Source: Arthonia radiata (taxonomy: Eukaryota > Ascomycota > Arthoniomycetes > Arthoniales > Arthoniaceae). From it: 64,000 nucleotides of DNA. This document shows positions 19,160 through 32,900 of this stretch, one piece after another (the stretch's first letter is position 1; every line of letters starts with the position of its first letter). The DNA is taken from assembly GCA_002989075.1 (NCBI GenBank), contig PSQN01000002.1, positions 512,097-576,096 of the forward strand. The letters run 5' to 3'. Below the pieces are notes generated by a model, which worked only from the letters and a program-made list of their open reading frames with translations, did not search any database and had not been told where the DNA came from. Made by a program: the position numbers and the translations under genes.

Positions 19160-20841
19160 ATCGCAACCGTTAGACACAGAGGAATCTATCTATATACCTT
19201 AAACTATATAGTTAGACTAATAGCCGACCTTAAGATAAACTTTAGTCTATTAACTTAATATCTAAATACAAGTTTTTTAACTATATTTAAATATCGTACT
19301 TTACCTTCTGTCTACTTTAGTTAAGCTCCTCTTACCTTTTATAATCTGTCTTATCTCTCTTACCTTTTAGTTTCTAGTATACAAGACACCTACTACTAAG
19401 GTTAATAAGTATATAAAGTAAGTAAGCCTTAGTTTAGTTTTCCTAGCGATTGGCGCTATACTTTAATAGACTTGCTACAAAAGTGAAGAAAGTAGATTAA
19501 TTATATTTACTACTTCGGTACTCAATAGCCGCAACGCTATAAATAGGTTAGCTAATAGAATAGCTAGTACGAGTAAGATATCGAACGTTAACACTAAAAT
19601 AAGAAAAAGCTTTTTAAATAAACGTTCTAAAGTTACTTTATTCTTAATACGCCTAGCCGTATACTTTAAAACTTATAAAAACTAGTTTCTAAACGATACT
19701 ACTATAATTCTATTTACTACCTTTTATATAGACGGGGACGCTTATAAGTAAGTTAAGTACTACTTCGACGATTTTTTATTTACCTTGATAAAGAGTAGGT
19801 ACGAAGATACCGACGAATTCTTCGCTAGCTTTATCTTCTTTTAGAAAAAGCTCCGAAAGATTTTTAGTTAGACTAATGTTAGGCGCGTCGCTACCAAAAA
19901 GCTCTAGAATCTAAAATAAATAGAACTAGCAAGTAGGTATACCGTTGAATTTATATAATATACTAATTAAATAGAATAGAACAAGAAACCCCTTATTAAG
20001 ACCTTTTATAAGGGACTTAAGAATTATATTAAGAAAATAATCTATATTTATAAAGAGAAGTTTAATAATCTCGACAGCTTTATATAACAAGCAAAGAAGA
20101 TCGATCATAGTAACTTTAAAAGACAGATAGAAAAAAAGAGTAACCTTACTAATAGGTTCTATAGAACAAAGAATCGAGCAAACTTAAGACAAGACCGAGG
20201 TAATTTAATAGAGTTAGATTTTATAAAGCTTCGAGAAAAACTAAACAATCAGAAAAGAAAATAAAGAATAAAGAATAAGCTATACTTATATTACAGAAAA
20301 CTAGAGCATTAAGTTAAAGAATACCGTTCTAAAAAATAATAGTTTAACAGCACTAGACAGAGCAGGGGTAACAACAATCGATGTTAGAAGACGTATTCGC
20401 TACGACAACAGTTTAATATAACTATTTTAGTTACTATAGCTAGAGAACGACTTAACTAACGCCTAAATTAGATAAGCTTACCTATATATATAGGAGACTT
20501 TTAGCTAAAATATCTTACTAGCCTAAATTCTATATAGAAACAAGCGTTCGACTATTTAGAATTAGAAACAGATTTATCTTAACTAATCTTAGAGGATTTA
20601 AGAGAGAAGAACCGACTAAATTTATATAAACTTTACTAGAATTAGGATACCGACAATAAGTTATAGGAAGAAACAAGAAAACGACAAACAAAATAGAAAC
20701 AATAGAATTTATAGGACTGAAATAACATTAACCGCACTATTCCGAGGTATTAGATATAGAGTACCGTTATACTATACGAAACACTATTCTAGACCGCGTA
20801 TTATAATAATAACTATACGATCTATAAATCTAATAAACTAG
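19160..20841 (+). mobile_element. Ty3/Gypsy fossil fragment A: 301-bp LTR plus gag region
   Basis: A 301-bp LTR (about 19160-19460) is followed by a decayed gag-like region in plus orientation, ending at 20841 where the LTR of fragment B begins. The same LTR occurs at 20842-21142 (minus), 39897-40197 (plus) and 41790-42090 (minus). The internal sequence after the LTR matches, in inverted orientation, the sequence left of 41790. Broken by many RIP-type changes. An old copy, inserted in the hAT. Confidence 0.75.
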
Positions 20842-22593
20842 TGTAACGCCGGTTGCTAGGAGAACCGAACTAAGGCTTACTTACCTTGTGTACTTATTAA
20901 CCTTGGTAGTAGATATCTTGTGTACTAGAGACTAAAAGACAGGAGAGGCGAGATAAATTATAGAAGGTAAGAGAGGCTTAACTAAAGTAAATTGAAGGTA
21001 AAGTACGTTATCTAAATATAGTTAAGAAACTTATATTTAAATATTAAGTTAATAGACTAAAGTTTATTCTAAGGTCGGCTATTAGTTTAGCTATATAGTT
21101 TAAGGTATATAAGAAAATTCCTCTATATATACTAACCTAATAATATCTATATTAGGTTTATAAAGAATATAAGCTTTTATAGCCGTCTTATTCGATAATA
21201 TCTACGTCGGATTTATAGGCTTAGTCGAAAATAATACTAATAAGGCTAAGATAACTAGCGGTAGTTAATACTTAGATATACGTTAGACCGTTTAGAGCTA
21301 GTATTTGTAATACAATTTCCCCTCTTTTAGTTAAATTGTTCTTAATTAACTCTTAGCTTTTTAAATACTTATAAGTTACGTATCGTCCCTTCTTTTGTAA
21401 CTAATTTATAAGTTGCTATACCTCGTATAAAGTCCGTTACTGCGGGTTCTAACAAAAAGTATAGCTAATACCTACTAATTAAAGCCTACGGTATTAAAAT
21501 ACCTTCTTGTTCTAAATATATATTAACTAAGAAAAGGTATATAATTTAGTTTAGAAAGGCGACGTATTTAGTATATACTTGGAACAGAAAGAGTTATAAT
21601 TTATAAGTATTAATAGCAGATAGTATACCTTATTACTGTCTTTCTATAATACTTAGAACTAATTTAGTTGTAGTACTTTCAATTTATTTTAATATTCCTC
21701 TTAATTAGCTGCCCTTTAGCGTACAAAGCGCCAATTACGTGCGTTAAAGGCTTAAATAGTAGCGTTGATTGCAGCTGTATAGCATAACTAATCTAAGATT
21801 TAAAAGTTAAAAGAGAAGGTTAAGAAGACTTATATACGGATAGCAGCGAAGTTAGCTTAAAATAAGTTATTGAAGTAAGAGAAGTTTACTATATTAATAG
21901 CTAGTAGCAATATATTTAAATATTTAAGCGGGTTATTTATTAACTTTCGAAGTAACCTCTATTTAAAGTTAGGTAGTAGTTCTATAACGTAGTAGACTGG
22001 TTCGTTTAAGAGTAACCTAGGTGCTAGCGAGGCGCACTAGATAGTAAATTAGAGTATTAGTGCTGCTACGACCGATTAATATTCTAGTTCTAATATTGTT
22101 AAATAGTGTCTTTATAGTCAATTAGATTTTGTTTCGATTTCTATTAATTTTTATGTTTAGAATATCCTTTTTATTTTATAAGATACTATTGTTTACCTCG
22201 ATATTGTCTATAAGCTTAAATTATTTTAACCTTATACTCGGGTTCTTAGTTATTAAAAAGGATTTCTAGATTGGATCGTTCTGCTTCTTAGACGTAGACT
22301 AGTTTTAACAGCGCTATATAGAATATAGAATATATTCTTATTGCCTTCGGAAGTTTAAGTTTAAAGGTTATAAGTTCTAATTGCTATAGAATTTTAAATA
22401 GTTTTATCTTAGTATAGTTGAGTTCCTTACTTAGTTTAATAGTTTTTAAGTTTCTTATAAGCAAGTAAGCTCTTCTCCCCTCTTTTATGCTTATATTTAG
22501 GATAGTTCTTAACTTATTATACTATTTTCTTGTTCGTTCGTTAATAAACTCGCTGTCTAATTTTAATTGCTAATATAGAGTTTTTATGCTTAC

Positions 22594-22651
22594 TGTTATA
22601 AACCCGTTCTAGGCCCTCCGAGCGCTAGGTCTCCGAGCGCTTGGCGCATTA
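22594..22651 (+). repeat. left 58-bp terminal inverted repeat of the gag/protease element
   Basis: A GC-rich repeat containing the 11-mer CTCCGAGCGCT twice (inner and outer copy). It pairs with 25350-25407. The surrounding sequence is strongly AT-rich. Confidence 0.92.
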
Positions 22652-25349
22652 TTGCAATTTCCGACCAACGTTCCTAATACATTCTAACCGTACCATTGCC
22701 CCTAGCTTTCCTATTTCTAGTTCAGCGCATTTGTTAGGTAATTTAGATCCTCTTAATATATATAAGGGCATCGCCCGACCTCTTGTTCTTGTTCTATATC
22801 TAATCCTCTTTATATCTATAATTAAATAGAGCTCTTAACATTGCGTCCCTGCTGTTATTAGTTTACCCTCTTATACTAAGATTAGATTAAAATTACCGTA
22901 GCGGCCACTACAGTCTGTTATATACAATCTTAACAGCAATTAGTCCTTCTTGTTATTTATTGTTTAGTCGTTCTTAATCCTTAGCTCTAGTCTATACCTA
23001 TAGTGTAGAACTATTATATTAACCCTCCTTTTAAGGCTATAATAGGTTATATAGGCCTTCTAGTCTTGTTAAGTACTTTTAAGTTGTGCTTCCTTTACCT
23101 AAGTTCTATAGAGTGCTTTGTACGCCTATTTATAAGGGTTCTAAGTTCTAGTCCTGCGTTTTAAATCTTAGTTATACTATAGTATAAATTATTCTCTACT
23201 ATACCTCTCCCCTTTGAACAGTCCTCTAAAGAAGCTATTTATGTTAATACGCTTTAAAGCGCTAAAGACTATCTCTAATCTCTAGGCGGCAATACTACGG
23301 CAGCCGCGCAAGAGTTAAGATATTAGTTTAACACAGCCCTCCAACAATATACACAGTCCGAGATATACTAGATCGAGACTAGACTAAGGGAGCTTATAGA
23401 GGCTGTTAGTCAGCTCCAAGCAACCCGTTTAAGTTCTATAGACCGAGAATCTTTCCGCTCTAAATAGAAAACTGTCGTAGATATACCTTAGACCAATCTT
23501 CCTTATAGTCCCTACGGAACGCATAATTCTTCCTCTTCTATGCCTGTAAACGATACTTACGCCCGAGAGTCAACCCCTTTCAATGTTACTAACCAAGCCT
23601 CTAATACAGCTACACGTTCGTAGTTGCCACCCGCTGCACCTCAACTACCTACCTCTAAGTCCGAGCGCGCAGCTAATCCCAAGAAATTCGATGGTCGCCA
23701 GCCTTAGAAGCACCAAGAGTTTGTTAATACTCTTTAAATTAAGCTTATCACTAATTATAATCGATACCCTTCTAAAGAATTTCGCATTAGTTACGGGCTG
23801 TTGATGCTGGAAGGTCCTGCCCTTTTATATTTCCAACAGTTTATCTCTAATCTTGTTAACCGTGTCTAAGCTAGTTACCTTCGTACCTTCAATAACTTCT
23901 TTAGCCTCTTGTATCGACGTTTCGACGATCTAACGCGTACTTAGGACGCGCGTTAATCCCTTATATCTCTCCGCTAGAAGAATAAATCTATTATTGAACA
24001 CCTTTCTACTTTCTAGGAGCTTGTTAACGATAGCTAAATTGTTAATTAAGACCTACTTAAACAACTATTTATAAACAGCCTAAGCAACGAAGCTTTTAAG
24101 GACGTTTGCTACCTCATCTACTATTCTTATAAGCTTAAGCAGCTTATACAAGAACTTACTACTATTATCTACTAAGCTAGCGCAGGTCGTCGTTACCGTG
24201 CTATGCAGTCTAACGGAAATAACTCCTCTGGTCCTAGATTAGCTTCTATTTACTATCCGAATTCTAATGTTTTCCGTCCAAGTAACGGTAACTAAGCTAA
24301 TAAGAGCCGTACCGTTTGTTAGGTCCAGTCAACCCCCGCCAAAGCTAACCAGAATAATAGTATATACGATTACTACGGTTCTACTTCTATGCATCTTAAC
24401 GACAAAAGTCGATATACCCCCGCTAAGCGAACGCGTCGACAAGAACAAGGCCTCTGCCTTGTTTATAGTTCCGACCATTACTACCGCAATAAGTGTCTCT
24501 GTACTCGCTCTACCAACCTTGGTTAATTAGACGAGCTTAATAGTCAAGAGATCTCTGTTCCTTAGCTAGAGCCTAAAAACGAGTTACCTTCTAACTTAGA
24601 AAATATCTAGTCTCTGCACAAAGGCGCGTATAGAGACGTCCTCTACTTATTTCTTTAAATTTACTTTTTCGAGTTCTATTAACTAAAGCTAAAAACATTC
24701 TTTTAGATAATAAGAGAAGTTTTAACCTCGCTTATACTAATATTTAGGCCCGCATTAACTGTTAGGTTTAAATAAAGAATACACTTTATTCTATTTCTAT
24801 CTTTCTTAATTCTAAATGTTTATCCGTTAGATTTATTAATTTGAAGTTTGCGCAACGTTAAGGCTTCTTAATCCGCCGTCTCTATAAGTTCTATATATTA
24901 ACAAACTTTAAGGATAATGCTTGGACCTATACTTAGGTTACCTATACTGTCTGCATTACCTTGTAGGTAGGCTCTTATGTCGAAAGGTCTTGCTACCTTA
25001 TTATTACCAACCTCCCTAATGAACCTATTTTTCTTGGCCTTCTATAGCTAAGAAACTACAACGTTACCTAGCAGTTTGGCTAGAATACCCTTCGTTTCGA
25101 TTCTAATTTCTGTTTCCAGCATTGCGGTATTCTATCTACCGGTACTGCAATTTATGTTATTCCCGATAGTCCCTATAGCTATAAAGAAGAGCCATACGCC
25201 CCTAGTCCTGCTAATTTAAAGCAGATTGACTCTATTGTAAAGAAGCATGGGTTAAGAGTTCGAAAGACGTTAGAGCCCAAACTTAAGAAAAAGGAAGCTA
25301 AGCGGTAAAAGCTTACCTCAGCCCCTTTACCTCCAACCGCCAGCAATCC

Positions 25350-25407
25350 TAATGCGCCAAGCGCTCGGAGGCCCAGCGCTCGGAGGGCCTGGAACGGGTT
25401 TATAACA
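25350..25407 (-). repeat. right 58-bp terminal inverted repeat of the gag/protease element
   Basis: The inverted copy of 22594-22651 with three transition differences. It again contains the doubled 11-mer (as AGCGCTCGGAG) and ends TTATAACA before the target duplication CTTAC. Confidence 0.92.
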
Positions 25408-27900
25408 CTTACAGCTATTCGCGTAGCTGTCTCGTTTTCTATAGTATTTTGTAGTTATCTTCTTTAAAAAGGGTAATAGCTGTATAAGATATAAAACAGA
25501 GTCGTTTTAGTTATATTGTTTTTTGTATTATTGTACGCGGCTTGCGCTACTAGTAGTAATTATACTTAGTCGTTTTACTAGTAGTTAATATATACCCAGA
25601 GATACTATTTTAATGTTTAATTTGTCTGTTCCGTCTATTTGTCTGTTTATAAATAGAATAACGTAGATATCTTCTGTTTTGTTTCTAGTTGTTGTATTAG
25701 AAATATTTAAAATTATAAGACAAATTTTTAGTCTCTGTCTAAGACAATTCTTTGTAGTTAACCGTAGTTTACTAAGATAATCTAAAGAAATATATATACT
25801 AATTGTTCTAAATTGCTAGCTTTCTTATAAGATACAAAATACGCGTACTTTGTTAGTTTGTCGTATATTACTAGAATAGCGTTGTAAGCTACTTCTATAA
25901 GTAAATTCTTAGATATTAGTAGTTTAGTAATAAAGTCTAGTAAGACCGTATACTATAGTCTCTTAAGTATCTCTAGTAATTATAGTTTACTATATAGTAA
26001 ACACTGTAGGTGTTTAATTCTTATATATACATTGTATTCTTAAATATAATTCTCGACGTAGTGTCGGATTCTTAAGATATAATAGATTTGTATAATCTTT
26101 TTAATAGTATTATTAATACTCTTATGTTTCTTTGTTAGGTTATTATAGAAGTTACTAATAATATATTAGATTAGATTTCTTGGAACATAGATTTTACCTT
26201 AAAATTTATAATAGCTCTTATTATTCTTAGTTAGTTTTAGATATTGTTTCTTGTTCTTCTAATAGGTTTTAGAGTTGTTTAGAATATCTAGGATTTAGCT
26301 GTCTGGTTCGATAACAAACTTAATTGTTATTGCTAATTAATTGTATCTAATCTCGTTATTGTATTCTTAGAATATTGTGTGTTCGACGTGTTCCTTGTTA
26401 TTAAGGTAATCGGAACGTTAGCTTAGAGCGTTAGCTTTATTGTTCTTAAAACCCTTCTTATAGATAATAATAAAGTTGTATAGAATTATAGTTTTTAACT
26501 ATCTAACTTGTCTGCAATTAAGTTTCTTTATTATTATAAAGTAAGTTAGATTCTTATAGTTTATATATACTATAATTATATAGTTTGCTTCTTCTAGATA
26601 AGCTTGCTATATCTCGAATACTACTATAATAGCTAAAAGCTTTTTATTGTAAATATTATAGTTCTGTTCTATAAATAATATTTTTTTTAAGTAGAAGGCT
26701 ACTGGTTTAAGCTTTCTTTCCTTGTTATTTTAACTTATATATACTTTAATAGTATAGTCTAATACGTCTGTTTTTATAATAATTAGTAGGTTAGGGTTAA
26801 ATATTGCTAGTACAAGCTCGATCTTAAAAGCTTTCTTAAGCTCTTTAAATACTAACTATTCTTTTTACGTTTAAAAGAATTCTATCGATTGTTTTGTCTA
26901 TTAAGACAGCGGTGCTATAATTTGGCTAAAGTTAGATATCTATCGCCTATAGTAGTTAGCAAAACTAAGAAACTATTGCAATTATTTTATATTCTTTAGT
27001 ATAGGCTAAGTTAGAATAAATTAGATCTTTAAATCTTCTATTTAGAGACCGTACTCGGTAATTATAAATCTAAGAAATTCAACAAATTGTTAGTAAAACT
27101 AGGTTTTTTTGATATTAATTTATAAATCGGTACGTACTAATCTTTCTAATACCTTTTTAATATGTTTTTTATATTCTTTTAGTATACGGCTGTATACTAG
27201 AATATTGTCTAAATAAGTAGTTATAAATATATCTAGGTGATTACTAAGTATATTATTAATTAGTTTCTAAAATAATGCTAATACGTTTATTAGCTTAAAG
27301 AGTATAACGTAATACTTAAAAAGTCTGTATCTAGTATAGAAGGCTGTTTTTTATTCTTTATCTTTCTTTATATAAATTAAGTTATAGGCTCCTTGTAGAT
27401 TAAACTTAGTAAACTATTGCGCGTTATATAATTAATCTATAATTTTGTCGATATATAGTAGCAGATATCGGTTTTTAATAGTTATTCCGTTTAATTGTCT
27501 ATAATCTATATAGAGTCGTAGTTTGTTATTCTTCTTTAGTACAAAGAGTATCGGGTATTCGGCTAGTAATATTAATTTTTAGATAAATCCTTTCTTAAGG
27601 TTTTTATTAAAATAGTTGTAGAGCGCTTAATTTTTTACTTCTAATAGAGAGTATATTAAACTAAATATTAGCGTCTTACCTTTCTATAAAGGTATTATAT
27701 AATCTTATAGTTTATATTTTAAAAGAGCTAAGTTTAGCTTAGGTTTCTTAAATAGATATTAAAATTAATTGTATTCTTTAGGTATCTTAGTAATTAACTA
27801 AGTACTTATCGTTATATAGAATTATTAATATACAGTCGTCTCTTATTTATACTTGTGTATAGTTAGCTATAGATAAAATACTACGTTAGACTTCTCTTAT

Positions 27901-27934
27901 AGAATATCTAAGTATTAGAGTATAGTAGTACTAA
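27901..27934. repeat. centre of a 23-kb quasi-palindrome
   Basis: The left arm ends in GTTAGACTTCTCTTA near 27,900 and the right arm begins with its near-complement GTAAGAGTCTAAC near 27,940. About 35 bp of unpaired spacer lies between. From here outward both arms read pol, LTR, antisense gag, antisense LTR for roughly 6 kb each, once the two nested elements are discounted. Confidence 0.8.
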
Positions 27935-29716
27935 TCTACGTAAGAGTCTAACGCAGTATCTTATCTATAGCTAACTATATATAGATATAAATAAAAAACA
28001 ATTGTACGTTAATAATTCTATACAATAACAAGTACTTAGTTAATTACTAAGATACTAGAGAAATACAATTAATTTTAATATCTATTTAAGAAAGCTAAGC
28101 CAGACTTAGCTCTCTTAGAATACAAACCGTAGAATTATATAATACCTTTATAGAAAAGTAAGACGCTAATATTTAGTTTAATATACTTTTTATTAGAGGT
28201 AGAAGATTAAGCGCTCTACGACTATCTTAATAAAAATCTTAAGAAAAGATTTATTTAGAAATTAACATTACTTACCGAATACCTAATACTCTTCGTACTA
28301 AAGAAGAATAGTAAACTACGACTCTACGTAAATTATAGACAATTAAATAGAGTAACTATTAAAAACTAATACCCTTTACTATATATTAACGAAATAACAG
28401 ACCGATTATATAACGCGTAATAGTTTACTAAGTTTAATTTATAAGAAGCTTATAACCTAATTTATATAAAGAAAGGTAAAGAATAGAAAACAGCCTTCTG
28501 TACTAGATACAGACTTTTTAAGTATTGTGTTATACCCTTTAGACTAATAAACGTACTAGTATTATTCTAGAAACTAATTAACAATATACTTAGTAATTAT
28601 CTAGATATATTTATAACTGCTTATTTAAACGATATTCTAGTATATAGCTATATACTAGAAGAATATAAAAAATATATTAAGAAGGTATTAGAAAGATTAG
28701 CGCGTACCGATTTATAAATTAATATCGAGAAAACCTAGTTTTATTAATAATCTATTAAATTTCTTAGATTTATAATTACTAAGTATAGTCTCTAAATAGA
28801 AGATTTAAAGATTTAATTTGTTTTAACTTAGCTTATACTAAATAATATAAAATAATTATAATAGTTTCTTAGTTTTATTAATTATTATAGACGATAGATA
28901 TTTAACTTTAGCCGAATTATAGTACCGCTGTCTTAATAGATAAAACAATCGATAAGATTTTTCTAGACGTAAAAAGAACAATTAGTATTTAAAGAGCTTA
29001 AGAAAGCTTTTAAGATTAAACCTATATTAGCAATATTTAACCTTAACCTACCAATTATTATAGAAATAGACGCGTTAGACTATACAATTAGAGTATATAT
29101 AAGTTAAAATAACAAGAAAAGAAAGCTTAGATTAGTAGCTTTCTACTTAAGAAAAATATTACTTACAGAACAAAATTATAATATTTATAATAAAGAGCTC
29201 TTAGCTATTATAGCAGTATTTAAGATATAGCGAGCTTACTTAGAAGAAGCAAACTATATAATTATAGTATATACAGACTATAAGAATCTAACCTACTTTA
29301 CGATAATAAAAAAAACTTAATTGCAGACAAGTTAGATAGTTAGAAACTATAGCTCTATACAACTTTATTATTACTTACAAGAAAGGTTCTAAGAACGTTA
29401 GAGCCGACGCTCTAAGCTAACGTTCTAATTACCTTAATAATAAGGAATACGTCGAGCACGTAATATTCTAAGAGCACAATAACGAGATTAAATACAATTA
29501 GTTAGCTATAACAACTAAGTTTGTTATCGAACTAGACAACCGAGTCTTAGACATTCTAAACGACCCTAAGACCTACTAGAAAAATAAGAAACAATATCTA
29601 GAACTAACTAAGAGTAATAAAGGCTATTACGAATTTTAAAACAAAATCTATGTTTCAAAAAATCTAATTCAATATATTATTAGTAACTTCTATAATAATT
29701 CAATAAAGAGACATAA

Positions 29717-29912
29717 TGTAATGCATAAACGTTCCGATAGCGAATTAGAACAGAATGTTGTCTATTTAGGAAGGCTACGATTCTAGAAGAATATCTTTCC
29801 TCTAGTAAATACATTCCTTTCTAGTCTCCTTAATAATTAGCTTAAACACTAGTAGGGCCTATTTAGGTCCTTTTTGCTATCTAACTGCTTTCTGCCTTAT
29901 ACCTAGATTATA
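29717..29912 (+). repeat. 5' LTR (196 bp) of the nested Gypsy element
   Basis: Begins TGTAATGCATAAACG and ends CTAGATTATA. It matches 37534-37729 over its full length, with differences that are mainly C/T or G/A. Confidence 0.88.
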
Positions 29913-32900
29913 TTCTAATTATTCTAAATCTACGAGGAGGGCGGCCGGTAGTTAGGTACCTTATTAACGTCGCTTAGGGGTTAACCCGGTATAATCGAGT
30001 ATAGCCGAGACTCCGTATACACGTTAAAATAAATAATATTAAAATTAATTGATAGTCGGTACTAGTAAGTACCGTATTCGAAGAGAACAAGCAAGAAACT
30101 AAGCACGCGACGGTAGTCGCTTTATATCCGCTACACAAGTAGAATACAGAGCGTAGCAAAATGTAGCCAACGTCGAAGAAGACTAGAACCCTTATATAAG
30201 ATTTAGCGACAACGATAAGCAAGAGAGCTTATAAGCTAGTAAATAGACGTCGAGCAGATCGCAAACTAAGAAGAACGATAGTCTAAACTAAAACAATAAC
30301 AACGACAAAGAGGCTTATTAAGGCTCTAACCGCAAAGAATTCCTCTTTAGCGCCTTCTTAAGCGTTAAGATACGAAAGCTGAGATAAGAACTACTAGTAT
30401 AGCAGTAGCAGTACACTATTAAGAAGCTTAAGCTTAAAAAGGGAATACTCGAAGTTAAGCTTCAGTCTACCTATAATTTAAAAGCTAGTAGCAAGTAGTT
30501 ATAAAGCGATTTAAGCCTTTAAAGCTAGATTAACAAGCTTCTTAAGAAAAAGACGTCTAAGCTTAAGAGAGTTATAGACTCTATAGGCACTTAATAAACT
30601 TAAACTATTAAGAAATGATTTTAGATAGCTAATATATTAGACTTCGACAACGTTTATATTATTACTTAGTACGTTTAAAGACTCTCTAGAGACCTAGTAG
30701 ATAGGTAGTAAACTTATACTAAAGAGAATAAAGAGAAGACGTCGCTCTACATATAAGCGTACTTTAAAGAATAAGTAATAGAATATATTATCGACCTAGC
30801 TACAACTACTACAGCTAACGCAGAAAAGTTCTTTACGTCGATATAGAGTTCGATACAGAAGCTCAAGGACTTTCTAAGCTTTCTATAGAACGAAGAAACT
30901 AAGTTGCTAGGTAGCAAGATACCGGACCTAAATTGAGTCGCATTCTACTACACGCGCTTACCTTTATAGATTAAGGCGAAGCTAATTAAGCAAAGTCTCT
31001 TAAAAAGCCTACTTAAAGACACAAATAAGCTTCTAAAGAAAGTTTATTAATATATAAATATTAATCGTAGTGTATTGCAGGACGCCCGCAACATCAATAT
31101 AAACCGAGATCGCTTTAGTAGCAGATCGAATATAAACTATGACGGTTATAACGCTAGAGCATCTCTACAGAGATTGGGCCGCGGACGAGGCGGTTTATAC
31201 CAAAAATAAGGCAACTTGCCGGTCCGACAAAAAGACAATAGCTCTGCCGCATAAGGGCAACTAGGGTCGATATACAGTAAGGCAAACATTACCTGCTTTA
31301 TATACAATTAGAAAGAGCATTATACTACTAAATGTACTACGCCCCAAACTAGTATCAATTCGACGCTAGTTAAGTAGAGAAACGATAGGCCTCGAGGGTA
31401 AGCTTCGCATTTCTAAAGCTTAAGACTATCGATTAACGGCGAGGACGAATTAAAGTCTCGGTACAGCTAAGTAGGTCGCCGCAAGAGATCCTCGCGCTAA
31501 TAGATTTCAGTACAAAGATTAACCTTATTAATTATTGTATTGTGCTTAAAAGAGGATAGCAAAAATTGTATAGAGTAAAGCTTCTGTATACTAAGTTCTT
31601 TAATAAAAATAAGTTGTAGCTCTACAACGCTTATAACGTAAACGTAACTATAAGAAACGTATATAGAGAGAAACAGTATTACTAACTTTATCTATATTCA
31701 ACTAACTTTATAGAATACAGCCTCGTCTTAGAATACCTATAGCTTAAGTAAGTTGAGCCCTAGATTAGCTAAACAATAAGAACAATCGCTTAGAGAAATC
31801 TTCCTACGCCCGAAGAACGAGTAGTAGGAGCTAAATCTATTGAGATCGTTAATAAAGACGTAATTTTAGTATATTTATAAAGAGACGAACAGTACTACTC
31901 TGCAATCTTATAGATAAGAGCGGATAAACGTTATAAGTATTAAATAGCGGTTCTATTAGACGTTAGTTTGCTACTAGACCGAACCCCGAATAGCGAGCCT
32001 AAGAAAGTAGAGAAGCGAGATAAGCTTCCTTCTTAGTACGCTAAATATAAAAATATCTTTTCTAAAGAACTGTCGAGTAAGCTTGCGCCGCTTAATAAGC
32101 ATACTTATAAAATTAAGCTTAAAGATAGCATAGAACCTCTATATAAGCTAATCTACCCTATATCGTAAGATAAGCTAAAGACGCTCTAAGAGTACCTAAA
32201 TGCTATAATTAAGAAAGGATAAATACAACCCTCTACTAGTTCGGTAGGTGTCTCAGTTCTATTTATACCCAAGACAGACAGATCGTTGAGACTGTATGTT
32301 AACTACCGCGTTTTAAATAATGTAACTATAAAGAATTGCTACGCATTGCCGCTAGTCTCTAAGATTCTTAATCGCCTACAAGGCTTAAAGGTGTTTACAA
32401 AGCTTAATCTTTGTAATGCCTATTACTGTATCTATATCCGTAAAGGAAATAAGTAGAAGACAGCGTTTTATACCCAATATAGGTACTATAAATACCTAGT
32501 GATGCCTTTTAGACTAATAAACGCCTCTGCTACGTTTTAGATATATATCTATAAAGCTATAGGCAATCTTATTAATACTATATATATCGTTTATATAGAC
32601 AATATCTTAATTTTCTCTAAAGACGAGGAAAGCTATAAAGGCTATATTAAAGAAGTCCTACAAAGGCTTTATAAATAGAGTTTATTTATAAAGCTGTTTA
32701 AGTGTTAATTTTATATTACTAAGGTTTCTTTCCTAGAGTTTACCGTAGAAGTTAATAGTATCGAAATAGACTTAGAAAGGGTACAAACTATAGCCAAATA
32801 GCTAGTTTTTACTACCGTAAAGCAGATCCTGTCCTTCTTAGAATTCGTAAACTTCTATTAGCGATTTATCTATAGATTTAGCTGCATTATAGTGTCAATA

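Larger units (their letters stand above)
22594..25407 (+). mobile_element. TIR-bounded gag/protease element, 2,814 bp, family unknown
   Basis: The element begins TGTTATAAACCCG and ends with the exact complement. The 58-bp terminal inverted repeats (22594-22651, 25350-25407) differ at only three positions, all C/T-type. It is flanked by the 5-bp duplication CTTAC (22589-22593, 25408-25412), and the interrupted Gypsy integrase sequence continues on both sides. Inside, on the plus strand, are a Ty3/Gypsy-type gag region (about 23,640-24,150), a Cys/His knuckle-like segment near 24,450 and a retropepsin-like region (about 24,780-25,150, with IFLGL). I see no reverse transcriptase, integrase or transposase and no direct LTRs. 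It is less decayed and richer in CG than its host, so younger, but broken. TG...CA ends with a 5-bp duplication point to a retroviral-type integrase supplied in trans. Confidence 0.8.
20842..27900 (-). mobile_element. Ty3/Gypsy (chromovirus-type) fossil fragment B: pol and 3' LTR, inverted
   Basis: Read on the minus strand, this holds reverse transcriptase/RNase H (about 27,700-26,000), integrase (26,000-22,500, interrupted by the 22594-25407 element), a chromodomain-like segment (about 22,350-22,150), a 3' non-coding region and a 301-bp LTR (20842-21142). The sequence is the inverted counterpart of fragment C, with roughly 85-90 percent similarity by eye. The gag and 5' LTR are absent at the inner end. 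Broken throughout, with differences mainly of the RIP type. Confidence 0.75.

Noticed and set aside
24267-24530. 87-codon plus-strand frame as a host gene
   Set aside because: It lies inside the fossil element in a phase different from the gag-like sequence and has no independent support.
22594-25407. Assignment of the TIR gag/protease element to DIRS or Ginger groups
   Set aside because: DIRS elements make no target duplication and encode a tyrosine recombinase and reverse transcriptase. Ginger elements encode an integrase-like transposase. Neither is visible here.
29974-30222. 82-codon minus-strand frame with several hydrophobic segments
   Set aside because: It is antisense to the 5' region of the nested Gypsy element. 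AT-rich RIP sequence readily gives hydrophobic-looking frames.
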